Shown: positions 16,593-26,188 of the stretch, piece after piece | How the letters are laid out: the number at the start of each line of letters is the position of its first letter | Position numbering within the stretch: position 1 is the first letter of the stretch | From: Kluyvera sp047971185 | GTDB lineage: Bacteria; Pseudomonadota; Gammaproteobacteria; Enterobacterales; Enterobacteriaceae | Assembly (NCBI RefSeq): GCF_047971185.1 | Contig: NZ_JBKDZH010000065.1 | Coordinates: forward strand, 1-64,000 | DNA length: 64,000 bases | Direction of reading: 5' to 3' | Notes under the pieces: model-generated | What the model was told of the DNA's origin: nothing | The model's database searches: none | The model's input: the letters and a program-made list of their open reading frames with translations, nothing else | Translations under genes and position numbers: made by a program

Positions 16593-18902
16593 CTATCCCT
16601 CTAATTCTTTGGCAATTTCCAGGTCTACCCAGATATCATCATCGGCATCATCCAGCACTGGTGCATCAACCACTGCATAGGACCAATCATTAATAACCTC
16701 AAGTGCACCGCTGAGCATCAAATTAAAATTCTCGCACAGTTCCGTCACCTCTTTCCGGGGCCACTGTTCCTTTTCCAAAAGCCTGTGGTAAAGCTGGCTA
16801 TGTGCATTATCAAGGCCACCATCCTGCGTCCCGGCTGCGGGTGTGCTCTCGCGCAATTCCGGTTCGTCCTCGGTGAAAATCGCGCTAAGTAATTTACGGA
16901 CATCGTCTGTGGCCGACTCATGGTGAGCCAGCACGCTGGCGTCCAGCGTGAACTCAGCGGCCCCAAGACTCGCTGATGTAGGCGACAGCGGGGTAACCTC
17001 TGCCGTAGAATGCTGATGGATGTTGCCGGAGATAGTTGAAGGATCCAATCCTAGGCCTGAATAAATTTTTTCCAGCTGTTTGATTTCGCCAGGCTCAATT
17101 CGGCCATCCGAGCAGGCTACTCCCACGATAACCTTACCTACTGCTGATTTTTCCATCGGACTCAACAGTGCTATTCTATTTTTCATGCCTGCCATGTTGG
17201 CTGGGGTATGAAGTTGCCACGTCAAATACGAATGTAAGGAGCGCTTTTCATCTTCGCTAAAGCCAGAATTATGGTCGATAGCATTTTCCAGCACTTTCTG
17301 CTCGGCCTGATCAAGGCTATTGTCGGTTAAGGCCACCATTGACCCTAGCCTTAGTGTCATCACCGCTGAGATAAACGCCGGAGATGGTGGTAAGCGCGTT
17401 CCCTCACCAGCGGCGAATAAAACCAGTGCGCCGTCAGCTTCTGCTTTCACATGGTGGTAATGCGGATCAGGTGCCAGGTAGTAGCCCATTTTCAGTGCAA
17501 AGGCCTGCATCAGGTCGGCCTCTTTTTTATTGATTTTCGCCGGGCAAGTAGCTCCCATATGTGCCCAGAAGTCAGCAACGGTGGTTAACCCCTTGTGACT
17601 CGCTATCACTTCATCAGCCCAGCGTTTAAATGTATTTAAAACTTTTCCTGCGCTTTCATTGATGATTTCCATAGGCAGCAACATGATTGCCGCAGTATCA
17701 TTTTCTGACGTACCTTTCCTGCCAAGATAGCGGCTGTAAGCATCCAGTTCATCTGTACAGATCTCTGCAAGCGTCATGATTTTCTGGACTGGTCCCTTCA
17801 ATGCACTAGGGTCAGGCAAGTCTGGAACAGGAAGGCGAACGCCGCGCAAGCTGGGACTTGCAGGGTTGTAATCCAGACGCAGTCGCGTTTTATTCGGTTT
17901 GACAACTATACCCTCACCGTATTTGAGGGTATAGCGCCGTTTGAAAAGCGCAGCAAATTCTTTCGCACAGCGGCGGGCGGGAGTTCGTAACGCATACTCC
18001 GTGTGATTTGTTACCCACGTCAGCGCCAGATCGGCTGACACAGGAACTCCAGCATCCACAGCCTTTGCCAGCGCTAGCTTAAACAGCATACCATTGCTGA
18101 AACTCGAATCACGGCCAAGGTCGGCAACCAGATCAACATCTGGGCGCAGAATAGACATTGCTTCCAGTAACTGGGACGAGTAATTCCGGAAAGAGCGGTT
18201 CTCAATGAATACCGATCTTAACCGGCAGATTTCATTAAATAGTGTACGGAACTCTGCGTCAGGTGTATTACCATCCCGGCAGTCAAAAAGTGCCTTTCTT
18301 TCCAGCCCATACAGATAGATAAATACGTAGCCTACAGGGCATGACGCGTCGGACCTATCACTGGCAAGCCAGTTTAGATACGCGCCGCGCGCATCCGCTG
18401 AAAGCGAGGAATAGCTGGGCCAGTATCCCAATGAACTATCTTCGTAAAGATAAGGTTTATGGTGAATATTAAGCGTGTCGTCAATTAATGATGCCTCAGT
18501 GCCATCATCATAATAGCCGCTCATGCTTTGCCCGGCGGGCTTCATCCGCTGTCCGAAGTAGAAATGACCACTGGTGATCTTCATACCGCCTACAGTAGTC
18601 ACCTCACCAGGCTGCACCCATCGAGCCAAAGTACCAGTAGTTTTTGGGGGATTCTGACGTTGAATCGTTGTTACTCTGTATTCGACACTCCGGTCGCTGT
18701 CCAGTGTAAAAGTTGCCAGATCATCATCTTCACTGTCATCTTTTCTCACAACAGCCTCTTTTTTCTTGATGTCAGCAAGCCATTCTTTAGGTGGCGCTTT
18801 CACGGTTTTTGAAGAATAAGAACCCGCAGATTTATGTTTTTTCTTTTTGAAAAACAATAGATAAATTACATAAATCGCCGCTATAAATATCCATAACTCC
18901 AT
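16593..18902 (-). CDS. TerB-domain membrane-anchored protein, first gene of the BREX-like operon
   Basis: A 769-residue protein from ATG 18902 (an upstream TTG is in frame but lacks a better ribosome site; AAGG lies 9 bp before the ATG). Residues about 3-19 are one hydrophobic helix followed by KKKKHK, so the protein is an inner-membrane protein facing the cytoplasm. A TerB-N-like region follows (about 60-300). Near 560-650 there is a TerB-like helical segment with the metal-binding-like motif DGRIEPGEI. The C-terminal 120 residues are a TerB-C-like part. TerB-N/TerB-C proteins are reported next to BrxD-like ATPases and helicases in predicted stress and defence loci. A sensor or scaffold at the membrane is inference. 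Confidence 0.82.
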   Translation of the reverse strand: MELWIFIAAIYVIYLLFFKKKKHKSAGSYSSKTVKAPPKEWLADIKKKEAVVRKDDSEDDDLATFTLDSDRSVEYRVTTIQRQNPPKTTGTLARWVQPGEVTTVGGMKITSGHFYFGQRMKPAGQSMSGYYDDGTEASLIDDTLNIHHKPYLYEDSSLGYWPSYSSLSADARGAYLNWLASDRSDASCPVGYVFIYLYGLERKALFDCRDGNTPDAEFRTLFNEICRLRSVFIENRSFRNYSSQLLEAMSILRPDVDLVADLGRDSSFSNGMLFKLALAKAVDAGVPVSADLALTWVTNHTEYALRTPARRCAKEFAALFKRRYTLKYGEGIVVKPNKTRLRLDYNPASPSLRGVRLPVPDLPDPSALKGPVQKIMTLAEICTDELDAYSRYLGRKGTSENDTAAIMLLPMEIINESAGKVLNTFKRWADEVIASHKGLTTVADFWAHMGATCPAKINKKEADLMQAFALKMGYYLAPDPHYHHVKAEADGALVLFAAGEGTRLPPSPAFISAVMTLRLGSMVALTDNSLDQAEQKVLENAIDHNSGFSEDEKRSLHSYLTWQLHTPANMAGMKNRIALLSPMEKSAVGKVIVGVACSDGRIEPGEIKQLEKIYSGLGLDPSTISGNIHQHSTAEVTPLSPTSASLGAAEFTLDASVLAHHESATDDVRKLLSAIFTEDEPELRESTPAAGTQDGGLDNAHSQLYHRLLEKEQWPRKEVTELCENFNLMLSGALEVINDWSYAVVDAPVLDDADDDIWVDLEIAKELEG

Positions 18903-19613
18903 GGGCAACAACCTTAAGAATGACTTTTCGCATACGCCGAAAATGGCGAGGGAAAGTAGGGGGGAAGTAGATTAATCTTAAAATAATACTTCTAAATTGC
19001 GAGGGTTAAAATCAAAACTTGACCAAATTTAGCCTATTGGTTTTCATCGATAAAACCATTAGCTATCAGCGAAATGCGCAAAGTCGGCAGTTAATTCTTA
19101 AGAAGTACTAATGCTAAACCTCCGAGTACTGTTGCGGGGGCAACACCAGTCACATAGATGTAGTCTCGACAAGTCTTCACACTTACTGGCAAAACTTACC
19201 TGTCAATGAGCAGAACCCACGATTCGACTGGAAACATAGCCTTTTGGGTTAGCTTTATTCCTAACCTATTGATCTCTAGCATTTCCACTTTTCGCAAAGC
19301 AGACAGCAATGTTTTATTGTCTTCAACCTCAAAACACTGCTAGTTCAGGTCTGAACGAATACCGAACAATTCAATCCCCAACCCATTCCACCACTGCGAC
19401 CCAAGGGGCGCTACGCCCGCCTATGCTGTGTCAGTTTTTTCTCCGTGCGACTTCCGTTCTCGTATCAGCTTCCGGTTAATCGTTTCCCAACACAACCCGT
19501 CCCGCAAGGGTAAATGGCACGCATTCTGCGCCCTTGCTGGCCGGAACGATGTCGGGAAAGCGAACCGTCAGGCGATACGAAGACGAAAATCACACCACTG
19601 ACGGAGAAAAAAC
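18903..19613. other. Intergenic region between the TerB operon and ardC
   Basis: About 700 bp with divergent genes at both ends, so it should contain promoters for both. The GC content rises sharply after about 19380, close to the ardC leader, marking a likely junction between cargo pieces. I see no supported ORF or RNA gene. Confidence 0.45.
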
Positions 19614-20558
19614 ATGACCATTTCCCTGCATACCCAGACTAGCGCCCCTAACACCGCAGCGGCGACCAGCGTATCCCCGCTGGAGCAGTCAGGCTCCTCA
19701 AAAACGAAATTTTCTAAAGCCAAAACCGATATTTATCAGACTGTCACCAACAACATCATTGCAACGCTTGAAGCCGGTGTAAAACCGTGGTCTTGCCCGT
19801 GGAAACGAGTGCCGGGCATGTCTGGGTTACCTTCCAACTTCGCAACCGGTATCGCGTATAGCGGAATGAATATCATGCTGTTGTGGTGTAGCGCGTCAAA
19901 ACAGGGCTTTGGTGATTCACGCTGGATGACCTACAAACAGGCGCAGGCAATAGGCGGGCAGGTTCGAAAAGGTGAACACGGTACGACAGCCATTTTCTAT
20001 ACAACCTTAGAGAAAGAAAACGAAGACGGTGACATCGACCAGATCCCAATGCTGAAAACCTTCAATGTGTTCAATGTTGAACAAATTGATGGCCTTCCAC
20101 TGACAACTGAAATAGTCAGCCCAGAAGCAACCTTTGACCCGTTGCCTGAGGCTGAAAATCTGTTCCAGAAGAGTGGCGCAAACATCATTGAGAAAGGACA
20201 AAATGCATTTTTCCAACCCTCAACTGATGAGGTCTGGCTACCAGAGCGTCACCTTTTTTCCGATGCTGCTAATTTCTACGCTACTGGCCTGCATGAGCTG
20301 GTTCACTGGAGCGGTGGTAAAAAAAGGCTTAACCGTGAAATGAAAGGGAAATTTGGCAGCGCAGATTATGCGGAGGAGGAATTAGTGGCTGAGCTGGGAA
20401 GTGCTTTTCTGATGGCGGATTTGGGTATTGTTGGAGAGGTGCAGCACGAAAGCTATATCGCTTCCTGGCTGAAAGCATTGAAGAATGACAAGCGTTATAT
20501 TTTCAAAGCGGCCAGCACGGCATCAAAAGCACATCGTTATTTGATGGATAAAGCCTGA
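19614..20558 (+). CDS. ardC: ArdC-type anti-restriction protein with zincin metallopeptidase domain
   Basis: A 314-residue protein. Residues about 36-160 are the ArdC N-terminal ssDNA-binding domain (DUF1738: TNNIIATLEAGVKPWSCPW, then YSGMN and RKGEHGTT). The C-terminal half is a metallopeptidase domain with HELVHW (His227, Glu228, His231) and a downstream acidic helix EEELVAELG. ArdC proteins travel on conjugative plasmids and ICEs and protect incoming single-stranded DNA from host restriction. The ribosome site GGAG lies 8 bp before the ATG. It is transcribed away from the TerB operon. It fits early expression after transfer. Confidence 0.9.
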   Translation: MTISLHTQTSAPNTAAATSVSPLEQSGSSKTKFSKAKTDIYQTVTNNIIATLEAGVKPWSCPWKRVPGMSGLPSNFATGIAYSGMNIMLLWCSASKQGFGDSRWMTYKQAQAIGGQVRKGEHGTTAIFYTTLEKENEDGDIDQIPMLKTFNVFNVEQIDGLPLTTEIVSPEATFDPLPEAENLFQKSGANIIEKGQNAFFQPSTDEVWLPERHLFSDAANFYATGLHELVHWSGGKKRLNREMKGKFGSADYAEEELVAELGSAFLMADLGIVGEVQHESYIASWLKALKNDKRYIFKAASTASKAHRYLMDKA

Positions 20559-20647
20559 GGGCAGGGGCAAGAAGCCGCAAAGGAATGTGGCTTTAACATA
20601 ATATGGTAGTGGGTGGAGTAGCGGTGGTGTTAGGGGGTATCATTCCA

Positions 20648-20688
20648 CTGCGAATTTTCCTGGCACCGGATGTCAGGAAAATTCGCAG
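20648..20688. repeat. Perfect 15-bp inverted repeat downstream of ardC
   Basis: CTGCGAATTTTCCTG (20648-20662) and its exact complement (20674-20688) are separated by 11 nt. No T run follows, so a simple rho-independent terminator is not obvious. It could be a terminator of ardC, a protein-binding site, or a lagging-strand initiation hairpin. Confidence 0.75.
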
Positions 20689-20780
20689 GCTGCGGGGCGG
20701 GCGGCAAAGAGCCCGTCAACCCTTTAAATGTATAGGCTCCGACTTGATCCGGCGGTCCTCTTTGTTAGAAAACGATTCAA

Positions 20781-20820
20781 CCTGACAGTCGACAACGAAC
20801 AGCGGACATTGTCTGAACTG
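20781..20820. repeat. Dispersed intergenic repeat, copy A
   Basis: It shares AACGAACAGCGGACATTG with copy D (60327-60370) and is related to copies B (23611-23657) and C (57718-57770). This copy lacks the left half of the element. Confidence 0.5.
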
Positions 20821-21082
20821 GGAGGTAAGCTCTAAAATGAGTGACACAATTTGCAGGAATACTTATAGCATCCTTAACCTGTAGCGTAGGCAAAACTGCA
20901 CCGGTCTTACTCCTCCTTTCTACCTCTGGCCTTTACATAAATCACCATGCCGTATATGTTTATCAAGCCAATAGCTTTCATATGATAGTAAAGTGTCTAG
21001 GTAGTCGTTCAATTGCCTAGACCTTCAGAATTTTACTGAGCAGCGGCCAAATTAGCGCCGTTGCGTGCAGGGATGACCCGCT

Positions 21083-23443
21083 ATGATCGAATCAATCAGT
21101 CTCTCCAATATCGCTACCTACCGTCCTGACAAATCAGAAGTTATTAATCTCAAAAAGATTAATTTCATTTATGGAGCAAATGGAGCGGGCAAGACCACAA
21201 TCAGTCGACTTATTGAGAAACCTAGCCTCTCAACAGACTCTAGTATTACCTGGCTCAGAAATATGGCAGTGCCAGCAATGGTCTATAACAACGACTTTAT
21301 CACTGCCAACTTCTCAGAATCCAAAGAGTTTCAGGGAGTATTTACACTCGGCAAGGCCGAGAAAGTTCAGCTCGACCGCCTCAAAGATCTTAAAGATGAA
21401 AGAAAGCGCCATGAACAGTTGAGGGCCAAGTTAATCATCTCTCTTGATGGTGAAGATGGAAAACCTGGAAAGCATGCTGAGTTGATTTCTTTGGAAGCAA
21501 AGTTGGTTGGCCGATGCTGGGAACAGAAAGTGAAGCATGATGAATATTTCAAAGGGGCATTTACTGGTTTAAGGAATAATAAGGAAGCATTCAAAGCAAG
21601 GGTTCTTCAAGAACATGAGAATAACAAATCCACCTTGGTTGATTTGGTTGATCTCAAAGCTAGAGCGGCAGTTTTATATGGTGACCAACCCTCGAAAATA
21701 GATCTTGTTTCGACCTTGGATTTATCACGGTTGATAGCATTCGAGAAAAGCCCGATTCTGGTTAAAAAGGTGGTAGGCAAAGACGATGTTAGTATATCCG
21801 CGATTATTCAGCGGTTAGGTAATAGCGACTGGGTTAGGCAGGGTATGAGATTTCTGGAGCATACGGATGAACAATGTCCGTTCTGTCAGCAGACTCTGCC
21901 CCACGACTTCGAGAAGGAACTTACTGACTACTTCGATGAGACTTTTGAGGCGGATTCGAAGGCGATCTCTGCCCTACGTAATAATTATTTTCAAATTGCT
22001 GAGGATCTTTTGGCTCAGGCACATGTTCTGTTAGCTTTGGATTGCACAGAACTGGACAAGGAAAAACTTAATCCTAAGATTCAAGCACTGGATGCTGTTG
22101 TTCTTATCAATAAAGGGCGGATGGACGATAAAGTTACTACTCCAAGTGCTGAGGTGTTTCTTGAGGGGCTGGAGGATATTGAGGCTGATATTGCTGCTAT
22201 TGTTAATACGGCGAATGCGAAAATAACCGAACAAAATCGCCTAGTTGCAAGCTTCACTGCTGAGCAGCGCAGGCTCACCGGAGAAGTGTGGAAATATATT
22301 ATCGATGCCGAGCTAAAGAATACCTTGGCTGATTATACCTCTGAGAAGAATAAGCTACAGAAATCTATTTCGGGCATCGCATTGAGCCGGGATAAAGCCA
22401 CGGAAGATATTAATGCTACAGACGTCGATATCGATAAGATTGAGGCGGAGCTTACCAGTGTAAAGCCTACAGTAATTGCTATAAATAAGATTTTAAAAAA
22501 TTTTGGATTCTTCAGCTTTTCTCTAGATCCTGCATGTGCGGATAACTCTTATAGAATTATCCGAGCGGATGGGAGAGATGCCAAGCAAACATTGAGCGAG
22601 GGAGAGAAGACCTTCGTAACGTTCCTTTATTTCTACCACCTGTTGAGAGGGAGTATTACGACATCCGGTATAACCGCCGATAGGATTGTGGTCATCGATG
22701 ACCCTGTTTCTAGCCTTGATAGTGATGTGTTGTTTATCGTGAGTAGTTTGATCAAGGAGCTTTTCGCCGAAGTTAGAAAGAGTGGTAGCCATCTTAAACA
22801 AGTTGTGGTGCTTACACACAACGTGCATTTCCATAAAGAGGTCACGTACGATCAGCGCCGGAAGGCCAATACATCTCTTGCTGATGAAACATTTTGGATT
22901 GTCCGCAAACCAAATGAGTATTCGGTAATTGAGTTCCATTCAAGTAATCCAATCAGGAATTCTTATCAATTACTCTGGGCAGAGCTGAAAAGGACACCGG
23001 TGCCAGTCCTTACGTTGCAGAATACCATGCGACGGATTTTGGAGAACTATTTCAAGATTTTGGGTGGTGTCGATACGTACCACTTGGTTGACAAGTTTGA
23101 GGGTATTGAAAAGACACAATGCCAGTCTTTGATGAGTTGGGTAAACGATGGATCGCATTACGCTCCGGATGAGCTCTACGTGGCCATTAGTGACAATATG
23201 GCAGCGAGCTACCTGAAAATTTTCTTCAAGATATTCAAGGCGGCTAAGCATGATGCGCATTACAGAATGATGATGGGCGATTCATATGTTGATCTAGATC
23301 CGGAAGAGATCTCAGAGCAGCAGGCGATGACTGATGCTAAAGAAGAGGGGGGCGTTGTATTTAATGATGCCGGTGTAGTAGAGAAATCAGCCCCAGTACC
23401 GACTGTACTCAAGTCTGAGATTGCTCAGCCCGGATTCGATTAG
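21083..23443 (+). CDS. RloC-like AAA ATPase with zinc hook and predicted anticodon nuclease domain
   Basis: A 786-residue AAA_13-type protein. Walker A is GANGAGKTT (31-39), the ABC signature LSEGEKT (504-510) and Walker B IVVIDD (535-540), so the ATPase head is split. Between them lies a helical arm with a CPFC zinc hook (Cys265, Cys268), the hallmark of RloC compared with PrrC. The C-terminal part holds Arg650-x3-Glu654 and His692 in an NDGSH motif, which fits the R-x3-E...H triad of PrrC/RloC anticodon nucleases. Such proteins cut tRNA when phage activity is sensed and are a suicide defence. No restriction genes flank it. The gene stands alone after ardC. The nuclease assignment is by motif only. 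Confidence 0.78.
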   Translation: MIESISLSNIATYRPDKSEVINLKKINFIYGANGAGKTTISRLIEKPSLSTDSSITWLRNMAVPAMVYNNDFITANFSESKEFQGVFTLGKAEKVQLDRLKDLKDERKRHEQLRAKLIISLDGEDGKPGKHAELISLEAKLVGRCWEQKVKHDEYFKGAFTGLRNNKEAFKARVLQEHENNKSTLVDLVDLKARAAVLYGDQPSKIDLVSTLDLSRLIAFEKSPILVKKVVGKDDVSISAIIQRLGNSDWVRQGMRFLEHTDEQCPFCQQTLPHDFEKELTDYFDETFEADSKAISALRNNYFQIAEDLLAQAHVLLALDCTELDKEKLNPKIQALDAVVLINKGRMDDKVTTPSAEVFLEGLEDIEADIAAIVNTANAKITEQNRLVASFTAEQRRLTGEVWKYIIDAELKNTLADYTSEKNKLQKSISGIALSRDKATEDINATDVDIDKIEAELTSVKPTVIAINKILKNFGFFSFSLDPACADNSYRIIRADGRDAKQTLSEGEKTFVTFLYFYHLLRGSITTSGITADRIVVIDDPVSSLDSDVLFIVSSLIKELFAEVRKSGSHLKQVVVLTHNVHFHKEVTYDQRRKANTSLADETFWIVRKPNEYSVIEFHSSNPIRNSYQLLWAELKRTPVPVLTLQNTMRRILENYFKILGGVDTYHLVDKFEGIEKTQCQSLMSWVNDGSHYAPDELYVAISDNMAASYLKIFFKIFKAAKHDAHYRMMMGDSYVDLDPEEISEQQAMTDAKEEGGVVFNDAGVVEKSAPVPTVLKSEIAQPGFD

Positions 23444-23610
23444 GGTATGCCGTTTTGAAGCCTTCCGTTGACGAGCGCATCTATGAAAACATCCATCGAC
23501 TAGATCAGGTTCGAAGCATCCGACCGAACGAGCGGAATGATCACTTTCCCTTGATTAAGGATAGCGTTGCAACGACCCGTTAAACTCACAGTATAAAGCG
23601 GACAAGCTTA

Positions 23611-23657
23611 CTGAGCCGAAGGTCCGATGTGAGCGAGAAGCGGACACCGGCTGTCTG
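23611..23657. repeat. Dispersed intergenic repeat, copy B
   Basis: Contains GAAGGTCCGATGTGAGCGAG then AAGCGGACACC, an imperfect dyad in which TCCG-type and CGGA-type arms flank GTGAGCGA. Related copies lie at 20781, 57718 and 60327. Confidence 0.55.
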
Positions 23658-23677
23658 AAATGAATTCCTGAATCACT

Positions 23678-24589
23678 TCACAGCCTGATCATGTCAAAAT
23701 GCTGCGCAAGAAATTCAATAAACGCCCTGACCTTAACTGACATCTGAGAGCCTTTACTGAATAACGCGCATACCGGCCGCGATGGCAAAGAAGATTCGGG
23801 CAGCACTTTTTCAAGTTGCCCCGAACTGATATAGGGTCTGACAGCCCAGTCAGGAACCAGAGCAATGCCGCAGTCATTTACCGCTGACTGAATTACGCAG
23901 TCTAAGGCGTTGGCCCGCATCCTGACCGGTACTCTGATTTTCTCTTTCCTGCCATCACTCATCAGCTCCCACACATCAGAATGACTGTACTGACTGTAAA
24001 TAAGACATTGATGACCTGACAGTTCCTTTGGTGTTGAGGGGCGCCCGTGCCGCTTAAGATACTCTCCTGATGCTATCAGTCCCCAGTGAATGGAACCGAG
24101 TTGACGGCCTATCAGTTCACTGTCGCTGAGTGGCCCCACCACTATTGCAACATCTATACCTTCATCAATGAGGTTAACCGGACGGTCCAGAAGCGATACA
24201 TCCACAGCCAGCGCAGGGTGCTTTTGCATAAACTGAGTTACCGCCGGCATGATTTTTTCACGACCAAATAATGTGGGTGCGGTAATACGAATGATACCAG
24301 CGGTTTGCCCTGATCCGGCAGTGAGCCCGTTTTCAAGCGCTGAAATTTCGTCAACCAGTCTGCGGGCGGACGCATAATAAATTTGTCCCTCTGTAGTTGG
24401 GGACATATTCCTGGATGATCTGAACAACAGGGGTGTGGCAAGGCGCATCTCCAGAGCACGAATCCTGCGGCTCACAGTGGGCAGCGAAATGCCCGTCGTA
24501 CGGGCCGCTGCGGACAGGCTGCCGCCATCAACAATCGCTATAAAAAGTTGTAAGTCACTTATATGTTTCACAAAAAACCTGTCTTTCAT
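23678..24589 (-). CDS. LysR-family regulator, divergent from an MFS exporter
   Basis: A 303-residue LysR regulator. The helix-turn-helix is DGGSLSAAARTTGISLPTVS at about 20-40, followed by a substrate-binding domain with SLLDRPVNLIDEGIDVAIVV, which is typical of the CrgA/AaeR-like subgroup. It is transcribed away from the MFS gene at 24673; the 83-bp gap holds a 9-bp inverted repeat (24623-24655) that could be its operator. It very probably controls the exporter. The small molecule that induces it is unknown. Confidence 0.9.
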   Translation of the reverse strand: MKDRFFVKHISDLQLFIAIVDGGSLSAAARTTGISLPTVSRRIRALEMRLATPLLFRSSRNMSPTTEGQIYYASARRLVDEISALENGLTAGSGQTAGIIRITAPTLFGREKIMPAVTQFMQKHPALAVDVSLLDRPVNLIDEGIDVAIVVGPLSDSELIGRQLGSIHWGLIASGEYLKRHGRPSTPKELSGHQCLIYSQYSHSDVWELMSDGRKEKIRVPVRMRANALDCVIQSAVNDCGIALVPDWAVRPYISSGQLEKVLPESSLPSRPVCALFSKGSQMSVKVRAFIEFLAQHFDMIRL

Positions 24590-24622
24590 TTTTGAAAGGG
24601 TACCTTACATATTACTTTATTT

Positions 24623-24655
24623 TTTGAAAAGGATTTCGGGCACATACTTTTCAAA
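24623..24655. promoter_or_regulatory. Putative LysR operator between regulator and MFS gene
   Basis: TTTGAAAAG (24623-24631) and its exact complement (24647-24655) with a 15-bp spacer lie in the divergent promoter region. Part of the same sequence recurs near the LysR start codon. Confidence 0.5.
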
Positions 24656-24672
24656 TTGCTTATTAAGAGGAT

Positions 24673-26064
24673 GTGAACATGCCGGAGAGTACGACGCAGT
24701 CAGTGCCTTATTCAGGTGGACGCTTGCTTAAAGCCATGGCGGCAATTTCAGTATCGGTCGGCCTGGCGACTCTTGATACCTCAATTACCAACACCGCGCT
24801 GCCGGCTATTGCGGAACAACTGCAGGTTGGTGATGCGGACGTAATCTGGGTTGTCGCTGCTTATCAGATAATAATGACCGCAGCCATCATGCCCCTGGCC
24901 GCACTGGGTGGGACGATCGGATACCGGCGTGTATTTATGGCAGGTCTGATACTTTTCATCTTTTCATCAGCATTCTGCGGCCTTGCCACATCGCTGCCGG
25001 TCCTGATCATCGCACGTGCCTTTCAGGGGCTGGGCGCAGCGGCCATCATGAGCACAAATACAGCACTCGTGAAGCTTATCTATCCTCCTGAAAGACTGGG
25101 TAAAGGCCTGGGACTCAACGCACTTGTTGTGGCTCTTGGACTGGCGGGCGGACCGGTAATAGCGTCGGCTGTCCTGAGTTTTGCCAGCTGGCACTGGCTT
25201 TTTCTGATAAATATTCCGACAGGTGTCCTCGGCCTGATCCTGACTTTACGCAACATCCCACAGAGCAGACCAAGACAGACCGGATTCAGTATGTGGACTG
25301 CTGCCCTGACCTTTTTAGCCTTTCTGCTTTTTATTACCGGACTGCAGAGAGCGGAAAGTAAAGCCTGGCCTGAAGTAAGTGCTTATACAATAACAGCGAT
25401 ATTGTGCTTTGCTGCACTCATCCGTGCCGAGCAAGGGCGCAGTAACAGGGTATTTCCGACTGATTTGTTCAGATCTGCAGATTTTTCACTTTCCGCGTTA
25501 ACAGCTGTTTTAGCCTTTGCAGCGCAGGGACTCGCAATGGTTATCTTTCCGTTTTTTTTGCTGTACGGTATGGGCAAAATGCAGTGGGAAATTGGCTTGC
25601 TGATTGCCCCCTGGCCTGTACTGGGGGCTCTGATGGCTCCCGTATCAGGTTCGCTTTCCGACAGATTCCCTGCTGCATGGCTCAGCACAGCGGGCATGGC
25701 CGTTCTTTCAGTCAGTCTGCTCACGATGACCCTACTGACGTATGAAACGCCGGTGTGGCTGCTGATGTTCAATATGGCGTGCTGCGGCGTTGGTTTTGGC
25801 CTATTTCTGTCGCCAAATCAGCGAACATTGATGGCTTCTGCGCCGCCATCAAGAAGCGGAGCGGCCAGTGGTGTCCTGGGAGTAACCCGCCTTCTCGGCC
25901 AGTCTGGCGGTGCTGCCTGCGTCGCTTTCTTTCTGGCTGGAGGTGATGTACAAGCGGGCCAGTCTGCGATTATGGCACTCTGGAGTGGTGCGGCCCTTGC
26001 CATGCTTGCGGCAGTTAGCAGTTTTTCGCGTATATTCTTCACAGGGCAGGTTTTAAAAAAATAA
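24673..26064 (+). CDS. MFS transporter, DHA2-type multidrug exporter
   Basis: A 463-residue major facilitator protein with about 13-14 hydrophobic helices. The start MPESTTQSVPYSGGRLLKAM is followed by TLDTSITNTALPAIAEQL, the motif D1 seen in 14-helix drug:proton antiporters, and later RAFQGLGAAAIMSTNTAL (motif C-like region). A good ribosome site (GAGGATGTGAAC) precedes ATG 24679; the earlier ATG gives the fuller protein. Substrate is unknown. It is paired with the divergent LysR gene, which suggests inducible efflux of a toxic compound. Confidence 0.9.
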   Translation: MNMPESTTQSVPYSGGRLLKAMAAISVSVGLATLDTSITNTALPAIAEQLQVGDADVIWVVAAYQIIMTAAIMPLAALGGTIGYRRVFMAGLILFIFSSAFCGLATSLPVLIIARAFQGLGAAAIMSTNTALVKLIYPPERLGKGLGLNALVVALGLAGGPVIASAVLSFASWHWLFLINIPTGVLGLILTLRNIPQSRPRQTGFSMWTAALTFLAFLLFITGLQRAESKAWPEVSAYTITAILCFAALIRAEQGRSNRVFPTDLFRSADFSLSALTAVLAFAAQGLAMVIFPFFLLYGMGKMQWEIGLLIAPWPVLGALMAPVSGSLSDRFPAAWLSTAGMAVLSVSLLTMTLLTYETPVWLLMFNMACCGVGFGLFLSPNQRTLMASAPPSRSGAASGVLGVTRLLGQSGGAACVAFFLAGGDVQAGQSAIMALWSGAALAMLAAVSSFSRIFFTGQVLKK

Positions 26065-26188
26065 AGCATTGGTATGATGTGAAGTCCGCTTCTGGCACAA
26101 AGTTGCCTGTCAGATTAAGTTATGGCCCTGAGCCATAAAAATGTTAACTCATATCTTAGCTAACATTTTTAGAATCAGTGACCCGACT
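26065..26188. other. Spacer between convergent MFS gene and methyltransferase gene
   Basis: About 120 bp between two convergent stop codons. It marks the border between cargo and the mobilization operon. No clear hairpin with T run was found. Confidence 0.4.

Larger units (their letters stand above)
20559..21082. other. Intergenic region after ardC with palindrome and repeat copy
   Basis: About 520 bp. It contains the 15-bp inverted repeat at 20648-20688 and copy A of a dispersed repeat (20781-20820). No convincing gene is visible; the 60-codon frame starting at 20603 is a by-product of GC-rich sequence. Confidence 0.5.
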
